Shown here one piece after another: positions 8,411-15,454 of a stretch of 34,145 bases of DNA. Numbering within the stretch: the first letter of the stretch is position 1; each line of letters begins with the position of its first letter. Where the stretch lies: assembly GCA_022825745.1 (NCBI GenBank), contig JAJDWF010000142.1:1-34145 (forward strand). Direction: 5' to 3'. A program made the position numbers and the translations under genes. The stretch is from Dehalococcoidia bacterium. Its GTDB lineage: Bacteria > Chloroflexota > Dehalococcoidia > Lucifugimonadales > UBA3495. The notes under the pieces are model-generated. The model did not search any database, was not told the origin of the DNA, and worked only from the letters and a program-made list of their open reading frames with translations.

Positions 8411-9982
8411 TTAGCCGGCGGCTACCCAGTCGGCGACGCGCTCAGCAACCATGATGACGGTGGGATGGATGCCGCCGGAGCGCGGCACGCGGGGCATGAC
8501 CGAGGCGTCCACTACCCAGAGTCCATCCACTCCCCGCACGCGACAATTCTGGTCGGTGACGGCCATGGCATCCGAGTCAGGCCCCATGCGGCAGGTGCCG
8601 GAGACGTGACGGGCCGTGCCGGCGGTCTGGCGCGCCCAAAGGTCAAGGGCGTCGTCATCGTTCAGGATCTCGTCCGGCGGATTGATGCGGAAATCGCACA
8701 CGTCCTTGAAAGCGTCGGACTCCAGCATTCGGGCGCCAAAACGGATGCCCTCACGGATACGCCTGGTGTCGTTGGGATGGTGCAGATAGCGATAGTTGAA
8801 CTCCGGCTGCACGTCGGGATCTGAGGACTGGAGCCTCACGAAACCGGAGCCGTCGGGCAGGCCCAGCGTGCAGGAGATTCGGGCCGCCCGTTCCGCCGGC
8901 ACATCCCCGGTGTTGTAGCGGGTACGGACGCCGGCCACCTTTTCCTCGCGCTCGTCCACCACGGTGCTGCTCCGCAGCACCATGTCGTTGGTGTAGCCGG
9001 CGCTGCCGCTGTAATGGAGGCCAAAGTGCGGAGCATCCAGGTCGCCGGTCAAGGTCTTGCCGTCCTTTACCTTGTAGGTGACGTGGACGCTCAGGTGGTT
9101 CCAAAGTCCCTGGCCGACGCCGGGAGATTCATGCACTTGCGGTATCCCGAACTGCGCGAGTTGGTCGGCTGGCCCCACGCCGGACAGCAGCAACAGTTGG
9201 GGTGAACGGATCGCGCCGCTGCACAGCACCACGCGGTCTGCCTCGACGGTGAAGACCTCGCCGCCGCTCTCCGCCTCCACGCCAACTGCCCGTTTGCCGT
9301 CGAACAACACCCGGCGCACGTACACGTTGCCGCGCACGGTCAGGTTGAGCCGGTGGCGCATGGGGTTGAGGTGCGTCATGGCGGCAGACATACGGATGCC
9401 GCCGAGGTTGTTGGTGGGAGACACGCCGACGCCGGTGGGGTTGGGCCCGTTGGTGTCCTCCACGGCGCCGTAGCCCTCACCTAGACAGGCATCATAAAAG
9501 GCTTTCTGTATGTCGGCCCACGTCCCCGACCGCCGGCGACGCACCGGCATCGGCCCGTCGGTGCCGTGGTAGTCGTCCTGGATGTCCATGTCGTTTTCCA
9601 TCTTGCGATAGAACGGCAGCACCTTGTCATAGGACCACTCGTCGTTGCCCATGGCCGCCCAGTTGTCGAAGTCTTCGGGGAAGCCGCGCTGCATGGCCTG
9701 GCCGTTGATGGAGGAACCGCCTCCGATGACCTTGCCCTGGGCAACGTGGATTTCTCCCTGTTCTTCGGTAATGGTGCCGCGCAATGCCCAGTTGTGTATG
9801 GAGTCTTGCGCTTCGGCGTACCGGGTGCCGCCGAACTTGACGTCGTCGGGCAGGACCGAAGGGTCCGGGTAGTCGTTGCCCGCCTCAAGCAGCAGCACCG
9901 AGGTGTTGGGGTCTTCCGCCAGGCGAGCGGTGAGGGTGGAGCCGGCAGCGCCGCCGCCGACAACGATAACGTCGTACTTCAT
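8411..9982 (-). CDS. GMC family FAD-dependent oxidoreductase
   Basis: The 523-residue protein opens with an FAD-binding GGGAAGS motif (9-15) and the ribose-binding E33. It carries GKVIGGGSSING (83-94) and the second GMC signature GAIRSPQLLLLSGVGP (256-271). The catalytic pair appears to be H459 (TARHVSGTCRMG) and H506 (GGIHPTVIM). This is the choline dehydrogenase/alcohol oxidase superfamily, which oxidises alcohols to carbonyls; the substrate is unknown. AAGGAG sits 5-6 nt before the ATG. It lies 60 nt downstream of a Gfo/Idh/MocA gene on the same strand, so the two may form a sugar or polyol oxidation unit. Confidence 0.93.
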   Translation of the reverse strand: MKYDVIVVGGGAAGSTLTARLAEDPNTSVLLLEAGNDYPDPSVLPDDVKFGGTRYAEAQDSIHNWALRGTITEEQGEIHVAQGKVIGGGSSINGQAMQRGFPEDFDNWAAMGNDEWSYDKVLPFYRKMENDMDIQDDYHGTDGPMPVRRRRSGTWADIQKAFYDACLGEGYGAVEDTNGPNPTGVGVSPTNNLGGIRMSAAMTHLNPMRHRLNLTVRGNVYVRRVLFDGKRAVGVEAESGGEVFTVEADRVVLCSGAIRSPQLLLLSGVGPADQLAQFGIPQVHESPGVGQGLWNHLSVHVTYKVKDGKTLTGDLDAPHFGLHYSGSAGYTNDMVLRSSTVVDEREEKVAGVRTRYNTGDVPAERAARISCTLGLPDGSGFVRLQSSDPDVQPEFNYRYLHHPNDTRRIREGIRFGARMLESDAFKDVCDFRINPPDEILNDDDALDLWARQTAGTARHVSGTCRMGPDSDAMAVTDQNCRVRGVDGLWVVDASVMPRVPRSGGIHPTVIMVAERVADWVAAG

Positions 9983-10042
9983 AGGTACTCCTTGAACCGG
10001 TGCGTAGTTGTAGGCAATGATTCTACAATAAAAGTGGCCGGG

Positions 10043-11047
10043 TTAGCCGATGATCACCGGCTGACCGGATTCCATTGACTCGTAGGCAGCGAGAACCAGG
10101 GACAGGTCGGCGGTTCCCTCCGCGCCGGACATGGACGGTTGCCGGCCTTCCCGAATACTGCTGTGAAACTCGCGCGCCATGGGAACGAACCCGCCCGGGT
10201 AGTGGTCCAGGTCAACCAGCGTTTCAGCGTCCGCGTCCACGATCTTCAACTGCGGCTGGCCCCTCTCAAAATACAGCGATGCGGTCGTGCCGGAAATCGA
10301 TACCCAGGAATGTGGCTTGACTGGAGCCACGCACCAGGAATGGTTGATGACGCCTACCACGCCGTTGTCAGATTTAGTCATTATCACTACGCCGTCCTCG
10401 GCCTCAAGCCCGGGCTGGGCTGACGGCACTTCCTGGGCATAGACTTGCCTAGGCCGGCCGGCCAGATACGACAACGCGCTGACCTTGTGGATACCGCCGT
10501 CGATCAGCACTCCGCCGCCGTTGAATTCGGCGCTGGTGCGCCAACCGGTGGGCTGGAAAGGGTATTGTTCCTGGAGTTGTATGAGGCGAACCCGCCCAAG
10601 CCGGCCGTCATCTACCAGGCGCTTGGTTTCCAGCATTGCGGGGTGAAAACGCCAGTTTTCGGCGACCATCAGGGTGATGCCGGCCGAATCGGCAAGTCGG
10701 ATCATCGCCTGCGCGTCGTCCAGAGTAGCGGCAATGGGCTTTTCGACCAGCGCGTGCTTTCCCTCATTGGCGGCGAGGGCGACGTGTTCCAGGTGCAGAT
10801 GGTGGGGCGTGCAGACGTACACGGCGTCCACTCGGGGGTCGGCAGCGGCGGCGGCATAGTCGCCGAAAGCGTCCAGGCCGCTGAAGCGGGCCGCGTAATC
10901 CCCCGCCTTGCCCAAATCCCGGCTGGCAAAATACAGGTCGATCTCGCCGCGCAACTCCATGATGGATTGGGCGAACGTCGCGGCGAAGTCACCGCAACCA
11001 AGAACGCAGAGACCGAGTGGCAAGCCGGCACCGTCCGAATGCGTCAC
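10043..11047 (-). CDS. Gfo/Idh/MocA family NAD(P)-dependent oxidoreductase
   Basis: The N-terminal Rossmann strand LGLCVLGCGDFAATF and the family motif VEKPIAAT (EKP at about 102-104 from the GTG) identify the family. VLIDGGIHKVSAL supplies the usual Asp/His pair of the active site. Members oxidise or reduce sugars, inositols or related alcohols with NAD(P). The start is uncertain: a frame continues upstream to a start at 11113. GTG at 11047 removes an uncharacteristic leader (LLKQQPILIIQSSRE) and gives 334 residues, the normal size. No clear ribosome-binding site helps. It probably pairs with the GMC gene 60 nt downstream. Confidence 0.88.
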   Translation of the reverse strand: MTHSDGAGLPLGLCVLGCGDFAATFAQSIMELRGEIDLYFASRDLGKAGDYAARFSGLDAFGDYAAAAADPRVDAVYVCTPHHLHLEHVALAANEGKHALVEKPIAATLDDAQAMIRLADSAGITLMVAENWRFHPAMLETKRLVDDGRLGRVRLIQLQEQYPFQPTGWRTSAEFNGGGVLIDGGIHKVSALSYLAGRPRQVYAQEVPSAQPGLEAEDGVVIMTKSDNGVVGVINHSWCVAPVKPHSWVSISGTTASLYFERGQPQLKIVDADAETLVDLDHYPGGFVPMAREFHSSIREGRQPSMSGAEGTADLSLVLAAYESMESGQPVIIG

Positions 11048-11139
11048 CCGCCAGAGGCGGCAGGATTCACGAGATGATTGGATTATCAGGATTGGCTGTT
11101 GTTTTAGCAACAATGGGGAGGCTACGCAGGGCCCTACAA

Positions 11140-11502
11140 TTACCGGACTGAACCGGGTTGAGGGTGTGGCTGGCGCGCCGGGACGGGGAGGTCGCGGTTG
11201 AAGAATTCACGGTAGCGGTCTCGGCTGGCCCAGGGGAGGAGGCTGGTGACGATCCGGCGCGGCTCGGGGACATCGCCCTGGCTCCGGATGTCCTTGAGGT
11301 AGTGTTGGAGTCGCATGAAGGTGGAGAGGCGGAAGCCGGCGTTGGCGATGCGCTGGATGACGTCGTGGGGTTCGGGTGGTTCGTCGAGGTCCCAGTCGTC
11401 GGCGACGGCTTCGGCGATGCGGCGCATTTTGATGATGGCGAGTTCGAGGACGAACTTGCGCTTGAGGGCGTTGACGCGGCGACGGATTTGGGCAAGGGTC
11501 AT
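11140..11502 (-). CDS. Small basic protein of unknown function
   Basis: This is a 120-residue protein with ATG at 11502 and GAGGT six nucleotides before it. It begins with a basic helix (TLAQIRRRVNALKRKF), followed by IIKMRRIAEAVADDWD, an acidic Pro-rich turn (DEPPEPHD), and an Arg-rich middle (FRLSTFMRLQHYLKDIR). The tail is VTSLLPWASRDRYREFF. I cannot assign a family. The basic start and lack of membrane segments would fit a DNA- or RNA-binding protein, but that is a guess. The upstream flank has a tandem repeat and G/T-skewed DNA, so the gene may travel with a repeat cassette. A frame on the opposite strand over the same bases looks like a shadow. Confidence 0.6.
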   Translation of the reverse strand: MTLAQIRRRVNALKRKFVLELAIIKMRRIAEAVADDWDLDEPPEPHDVIQRIANAGFRLSTFMRLQHYLKDIRSQGDVPEPRRIVTSLLPWASRDRYREFFNRDLPVPARQPHPQPGSVR

Positions 11503-11552
11503 GGATTACCTCGGGGTTGATGGTGTGGATGTGGCGATTTTGGCGAAATCCC

Positions 11553-11572
11553 GCTCATTTCCTCTCATTTCC
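11553..11572. repeat. Tandem 10-bp repeat upstream of the small unknown gene
   Basis: GCTCATTTCC is followed directly by TCTCATTTCC, two copies with one mismatch, 50-70 nt upstream of the minus-strand gene at 11140-11502. Read on the minus strand it is GGAAATGA twice. It may be part of that gene's promoter or of a mobile repeat flank. Confidence 0.5.
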
Positions 11573-11691
11573 GTTCGTTTGAGTAGGGCGTTGAGCGGAT
11601 GGTGGGGGCGTAATGGGCGGGTTTTGGTGGTGATATTGGTGGTTTTGGCGGGCTGGTGAGAGGGTTTGGGGGCGGTTGCTGCGGGAGCTTC

Positions 11692-11728
11692 GAGATTGCC
11701 ACGTCGCTGTCGCTCCTCGCAATGACAA
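11692..11728. repeat. Dispersed imperfect palindrome (GAGATTGCC...GCAATGACA)
   Basis: The sequence runs GAGATTGCCACGTCGC, TGTCGCTCC, TCGCAATGACAA. I recognise it as a member of a short intergenic repeat widespread in bacterial genomes. GATTGC at one end and GCAATG at the other give it fold-back potential. Only one copy is in this window. The identification is from memory. Confidence 0.55.
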
Positions 11729-11869
11729 CCCGATTGGGCGATTGGATGGTTTAGTTAAATGGTACGAATGGATGGTGATAGGGGCAAGAGGGAAGTGTCA
11801 CCGGCAGTTGGGAAAGGTCGGAGAGAGGGGATTTCCCGGAGATTGGATAGACCCGGGGAGGCGACGCGG

Positions 11870-11898
11870 TTGATTGGCCGGTTTGGGGTTCCTATAAT
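11870..11898 (+). promoter_or_regulatory. Promoter of the SDR gene at 11969
   Basis: TTGATT (11870-11875), a 17-nt spacer and a perfect TATAAT (11893-11898) form a standard housekeeping promoter. Transcription from about 11905 would leave a 64-nt leader containing AAGGAG before the ATG. Confidence 0.65.
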
Positions 11899-11968
11899 CG
11901 CCGGCATCCCATAGTCGAACAACGCCGAACGAACGCCGTAGTGACGGCTGCGGCGAAGGAGATTGAAC

Positions 11969-12760
11969 ATGCCTCGTCTGGATGGAAAGGTTGCTCTGAT
12001 CACGGGCGCGACCGGCGGCATTGGCCGGGCGGCGGCGCGGTTGTTCACCGACGAGGGCGCGCGGGTGGCGCTGGTTGACCTCGACGAGTCCGCCCTGCAA
12101 GAACTGGTTGCGTCCATAGGCCAGGACAAGGCCAGCTACGCGGTGGCGGACGTGACGGACCCGGCTCAAAGCCAGGCTTATGTCAGTGCGGCGGCGGAAC
12201 GCTGGGGCGGCATCGACGTGTACCTGGCCAACGCGGGAATCGAAGGGCAGTTAGCCTCCATACCGGAATACCCCATCGACGTGTTCGACCGGGTTATGGC
12301 CGTGAACGTGCGCGGGGTCTGGCTCGGCATCAAGTACGTCGTCCCGGTGATGCGGGAGCGCGGCGGCGGCAGCATCGTCATCACGTCGTCCACGGCCGGC
12401 ATCGGCGCCGGCCCGGACATGTCGGCCTACACCACCAGCAAGCACGCGGTGATTGGGCTGATGCGCACGGCGGCAATGGAGGGCGCATCCTTGGGCATCC
12501 GGGTCAACACCGTGAATCCGGCGCCCATAGAGACGCGCATGATGCGCTCCATCGAGGAGCAGCGAGTGGCCGCCGCGGACGATGCGAACGTAACCGTGGA
12601 GCAGACCTATCGGGCGGCGTCGGCACGCATACCGCTGGGGAGATACGGCAATCCCGAAGAAGTAGCGCGCCTGATGCTGTTCCTGGCCAGCGACGACAGC
12701 AGTTTCTGCACCGGCGGCGTGTACATGGTGGACGGCGGCAGGTCGGCGGGAAACCGGTAG
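11969..12760 (+). CDS. SDR family NAD(P)-dependent oxidoreductase
   Basis: The ATG at 11969 follows AAGGAG by seven nucleotides and gives 263 residues. TGATGGIG (12-19) binds the nucleotide, and D37 and D39 after strand 2 (LVDLDE) suggest NAD(H). NAG is at 88-90, and the catalytic residues are S141, Y154 and K158. The C-terminus (PLGRYGNPEEVARLMLFLASDDSSFCTGGVYMVDGG) is fully canonical for FabG-like SDRs, unlike the two 277-residue SDRs in this window. The substrate is unknown. It is a single gene with its own promoter, converging on the MFS gene downstream. Confidence 0.92.
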   Translation: MPRLDGKVALITGATGGIGRAAARLFTDEGARVALVDLDESALQELVASIGQDKASYAVADVTDPAQSQAYVSAAAERWGGIDVYLANAGIEGQLASIPEYPIDVFDRVMAVNVRGVWLGIKYVVPVMRERGGGSIVITSSTAGIGAGPDMSAYTTSKHAVIGLMRTAAMEGASLGIRVNTVNPAPIETRMMRSIEEQRVAAADDANVTVEQTYRAASARIPLGRYGNPEEVARLMLFLASDDSSFCTGGVYMVDGGRSAGNR

Positions 12761-12767
12761 CGTTTGC

Positions 12768-14006
12768 TCAGCAGCAACTGGCGAGTCCGGGAACGCGCGG
12801 GATGGCGCGGTCGCGGACCAGCAGGGTGGCGACGGTAGCCACTATCGAAAGGGCCAGCAGCAGCGCGAACGCCCGGTCGTAGCTCCCCCAGATGTCGAAC
12901 GCCAGCGCCCCGACCAGCGCGCCCAGGCCGCCACTGACCTGGTGCACCCCCGATATGGTGCCGCTGATCCTGCCCATGCGCTCCCGCCCGAAAATGTTGC
13001 CGGAGAACATCACCGTTAGCGGGGCGGTCATCAGGAACGTGAAACCGTAGAGCAGGGCGAACACGATCACCGACGCCTGGGACTGCGACAGCAGAATCAA
13101 CATGAATATCCCGATCCGCATCACGAAGCACAACAGCGTCGGCCGGCCCGGCCCCATGAGATCGGCCAGGTATCCCGAGGCCAGTACGCCCAGCAGTCCC
13201 ATCACTCCCATCAAGGCCAACAGGTTGCCGGCGATTAACGTGCCTAACCCAATATCCAGGGCAAAGGCAACCACATGGGTCGCCACCAAGAAATCCTGGA
13301 ACCCGCAGATGGCATAGATTCCCACCAGCAGCCACAACTGGCCCGATGTCAGCAGGGATGCCTGCCGGATCTCGTCGGGCGGCGGTGCCGTCGGGTCACC
13401 GGACGCAGCGTCAGCCGGGCCGGCGCGCGGTGCCGGCGCGGATCTGACCGCCGCCAGCACGATGGGCGCGAGAATGAGCAGGTTCGCCAGACCCAACCCG
13501 CCGTAGGACCAACGCCAGCCGAATCGCACCAACGACTGGGCCAACGACCCCACGATGACTAGCTGGCCGATGGCGTTGCCCGACACCGCCACGCTGTTGG
13601 CCAGGCCGCGCCGGTCGGGAAACCACCGGACGGTCATAACGCTGACCACCGGGTTGGAGATTCCCGCGTTGCCCAGCGCGAACACCAGCCCGTACACCAC
13701 AAACAGTTGCCACGGAGCGGATACGACACTCATCAGGCCGATACCCACCGCGCCGATTGCCGCGCCCGTTCCCATGATCCAGCGCAGGTCGTAACGGTCC
13801 GCCAGCCTGCCGACGAACGGCATCGCCAGAGCCGAAACCATCATGTAGGCAGTGGCGCCCAGCGACAAGGTGGATCGTGTCCAATCTAACTCATCCACCA
13901 TGGGCTTGAGCATGAGGCCCAGGGCGGAGCGCGAACCTCCGTTGAAAAAGAGGACCGCGAACCCGGTGGCCAGGATAATCCAGCGGTAATCTAGACGACG
14001 CATCAC
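12768..14006 (-). CDS. MFS transporter (OFA/monocarboxylate-porter-like)
   Basis: The 412-residue protein has about twelve hydrophobic segments in two halves, with a long hydrophilic loop near the middle (residues about 190-215). The N-terminal YRWIILATGFAVLFFNGGSRSALGLMLKPM and the loop VGRLADRYDLRWIM fit major facilitator porters of the oxalate/monocarboxylate type. It would sit in the inner membrane and move small organic acids or similar solutes. The start may be GTG 14006 or ATG 14003; no strong ribosome-binding site decides. It lies 41 nt downstream of the FAD-dependent oxidase on the same strand, so it may import that enzyme's substrate. Confidence 0.88.
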   Translation of the reverse strand: MMRRLDYRWIILATGFAVLFFNGGSRSALGLMLKPMVDELDWTRSTLSLGATAYMMVSALAMPFVGRLADRYDLRWIMGTGAAIGAVGIGLMSVVSAPWQLFVVYGLVFALGNAGISNPVVSVMTVRWFPDRRGLANSVAVSGNAIGQLVIVGSLAQSLVRFGWRWSYGGLGLANLLILAPIVLAAVRSAPAPRAGPADAASGDPTAPPPDEIRQASLLTSGQLWLLVGIYAICGFQDFLVATHVVAFALDIGLGTLIAGNLLALMGVMGLLGVLASGYLADLMGPGRPTLLCFVMRIGIFMLILLSQSQASVIVFALLYGFTFLMTAPLTVMFSGNIFGRERMGRISGTISGVHQVSGGLGALVGALAFDIWGSYDRAFALLLALSIVATVATLLVRDRAIPRVPGLASCC

Positions 14007-14047
14007 AACACCGCTTGGTCAGACTGGCCCGCCACGATGCGATCAGG

Positions 14048-15244
14048 TTAGAGAGGCGTAACGCAGCGGCCGGGGTCGGACTCCGCCAGCACCTGGGGAC
14101 GGTGGCCGGTGTGCAGGTAATCGGCGATCAACTTGCCGGCCATGGGGCCGCGGCCAAACCCGGATGAAGCCAGCCCGGTGACGACATAAAGGTTATCCAG
14201 CAGGGGAATTTTGCCGATGATGGGCTTGCCGTCCAGCGAAAACGGCATCAGACCCGACCAGGTACGGCTGATTGCAACGCCGTTCAGGAAAGGCAGTACT
14301 TCGGCGGCATGGGCGAAATTCGCCTCAACCCCGGTCGCATCCACCGTCCGGTCATACCCGACCAACTGGCGGTCGCCGCCGAAAATAACCCCGCCGTCCC
14401 GGGTCTGCCGCCCGTACAGGTGCCTGGTAATGCGGCGCTCCCCCAGGTGGGTCAACTCCGGCGGCGTATCCGGCCCGGCGCCGGAATCGTCGCTCCAGTA
14501 TGCGTAAGACTCCGCGCCGGATAGCCCATGAAACACCCGTGGCGGCAGCGGCTCGGTGGCCCACATCTGGCCCCGCACCGGCACCACCGGGATGCTCACT
14601 CCCAGTATTTTCCCAAGCGGCCCGCACCATGCGCCCGCCGCCAACACTAGGTTCCGGGCATGAAACGCCGCTTCATGGCAAACGACTTCATAAGTGCCAT
14701 CGGCGGATTGCGCGATGCCGGTAACTTCCCGGTCAGTCAGGATTTCGGCGCCTAGATTGCGGGCCGCGTCCGCAAAGGCACGGGTGGTCTTCACGGGGTC
14801 CGCCTGGCCGCGCAGCGGAAAATACATCGCACCTTTCAGGCTGGGACTCAACTCCGGCTCAATAGCCCGGGCCTCGTTCACCGTCAGGAGTTCCGCCACA
14901 TAACCGCGAGCTTTGAGCGAGAGCGCCCGATCCCTGGCGAATTCGTACTGCTCAGCCGTCTGTATCGCCTGGAGACCGCCGGATGCGCGAAACTCGACGT
15001 CGTAGCCGAGTTCGAGTTGCAGCCGCTTGAAAATCTGGAGGCTCCCCATGGTCAGGTAGGACTCCAAATCTGGAACATTGCCCCAACCCAGCGCGCCGAC
15101 ACCGCCGGCGTTAACGCCCGACGCTTCGGATGCGATTGCGCCTCGCTCAAGCAGGGTTACGCTGCGTCCGTGTTCCGCAAGGTGGAAAGCGGCCGAGGTG
15201 CCGGCGATTCCACCGCCTATGATGATGACATCCGCAGTGTCCAT
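14048..15244 (-). CDS. FAD-dependent oxidoreductase (DAO family; glycine/sarcosine oxidase-like)
   Basis: The frame stays open upstream through the tRNA-Ser gene, but the protein clearly starts at ATG 15244 with MDTADVIIIGGGIAGTSAAF. That gives 398 residues. GGGIAGTS (10-17) and E33 (LLERG) bind FAD. The middle has the family's RGQMWATE segment, and the end has the C-terminal FAD motif (YVVTGLASSGFGRGPMAGKLIADYL). Family members oxidise amino acids or N-methylated amines such as glycine, sarcosine or D-amino acids, giving an imine and reduced flavin. Substrate and electron acceptor are unknown. It is followed by an MFS porter and begins 22 nt after the tRNA-Ser 3' end. Confidence 0.9.
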   Translation of the reverse strand: MDTADVIIIGGGIAGTSAAFHLAEHGRSVTLLERGAIASEASGVNAGGVGALGWGNVPDLESYLTMGSLQIFKRLQLELGYDVEFRASGGLQAIQTAEQYEFARDRALSLKARGYVAELLTVNEARAIEPELSPSLKGAMYFPLRGQADPVKTTRAFADAARNLGAEILTDREVTGIAQSADGTYEVVCHEAAFHARNLVLAAGAWCGPLGKILGVSIPVVPVRGQMWATEPLPPRVFHGLSGAESYAYWSDDSGAGPDTPPELTHLGERRITRHLYGRQTRDGGVIFGGDRQLVGYDRTVDATGVEANFAHAAEVLPFLNGVAISRTWSGLMPFSLDGKPIIGKIPLLDNLYVVTGLASSGFGRGPMAGKLIADYLHTGHRPQVLAESDPGRCVTPL

Positions 15245-15266
15245 GGGAATCTCGTCTGTGTTCCAA

Positions 15267-15357
15267 TGGCGGAGAGAGCGGGATTCGAACCCGCGATACC
15301 CCAGAGGGGTATACCGGTTTTCGAGACCGGCGCCTTCAACCACTCGGCCACCTCTCC
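15267..15357 (-). tRNA. tRNA-Ser (anticodon CGA), CCA encoded
   Basis: On the minus strand the cloverleaf begins GGAGAGGTGGCCGAG and has an anticodon stem CCGGT/ACCGG with loop CTCGAAA (anticodon CGA). A long variable arm (TACCCC..GGGGTA) marks it as class II serine. The T arm is GCGGG-TTCGAAT-CCCGC. The discriminator is G, and CCA is encoded at 15269-15267. Confidence 0.97.
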
Positions 15358-15374
15358 GTAGCAGCGCAGGAATC

Positions 15375-15380
15375 ATTGTA
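15375..15380 (-). promoter_or_regulatory. -10 element of tRNA-Ser
   Basis: TACAAT on the minus strand lies 17 nt upstream of the tRNA 5' end. No strong -35 is seen. The region to 15440 separates this unit from the divergent helicase promoter. Confidence 0.45.
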
Positions 15381-15436
15381 TCAGATTGCCGCCGGCCGCC
15401 CACTACGGCCGTGCCGTCAATCGAGCGAAATGTGCG

Positions 15437-15445
15437 TGCTATAAT
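15437..15445 (+). promoter_or_regulatory. Extended -10 promoter of pcrA, probably leaderless
   Basis: TGCTATAAT is a TG-extended perfect TATAAT (15440-15445). Only nine nucleotides separate it from the ATG at 15455, so the transcript should begin at or within about three bases of the start codon. No Shine-Dalgarno sequence is present. Confidence 0.65.
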
Positions 15446-15454
15446 CGCCGCGTT

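Larger units (their letters stand above)
11503..11968. other. 466-nt intergenic region, G/T-skewed, with repeats and promoter
   Basis: No gene is supported here. From 11503 to about 11690 the + strand is rich in G and T and poor in C, with several runs of three to five G. A tandem 10-mer lies at 11553-11572, a dispersed repeat at 11692-11728, and a good + promoter at 11870-11898. The stretch 11730-11869 shows nothing recognisable. Confidence 0.6.

Noticed and set aside
11158..11520. A 120-codon + frame opposite the small unknown gene
   Set aside because: The minus frame has an ATG with GAGGT at the right distance. The + frame starts without one, and its Gly/Val/Asp/Glu-rich product looks like a shadow. 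This is the least certain strand choice in the window.
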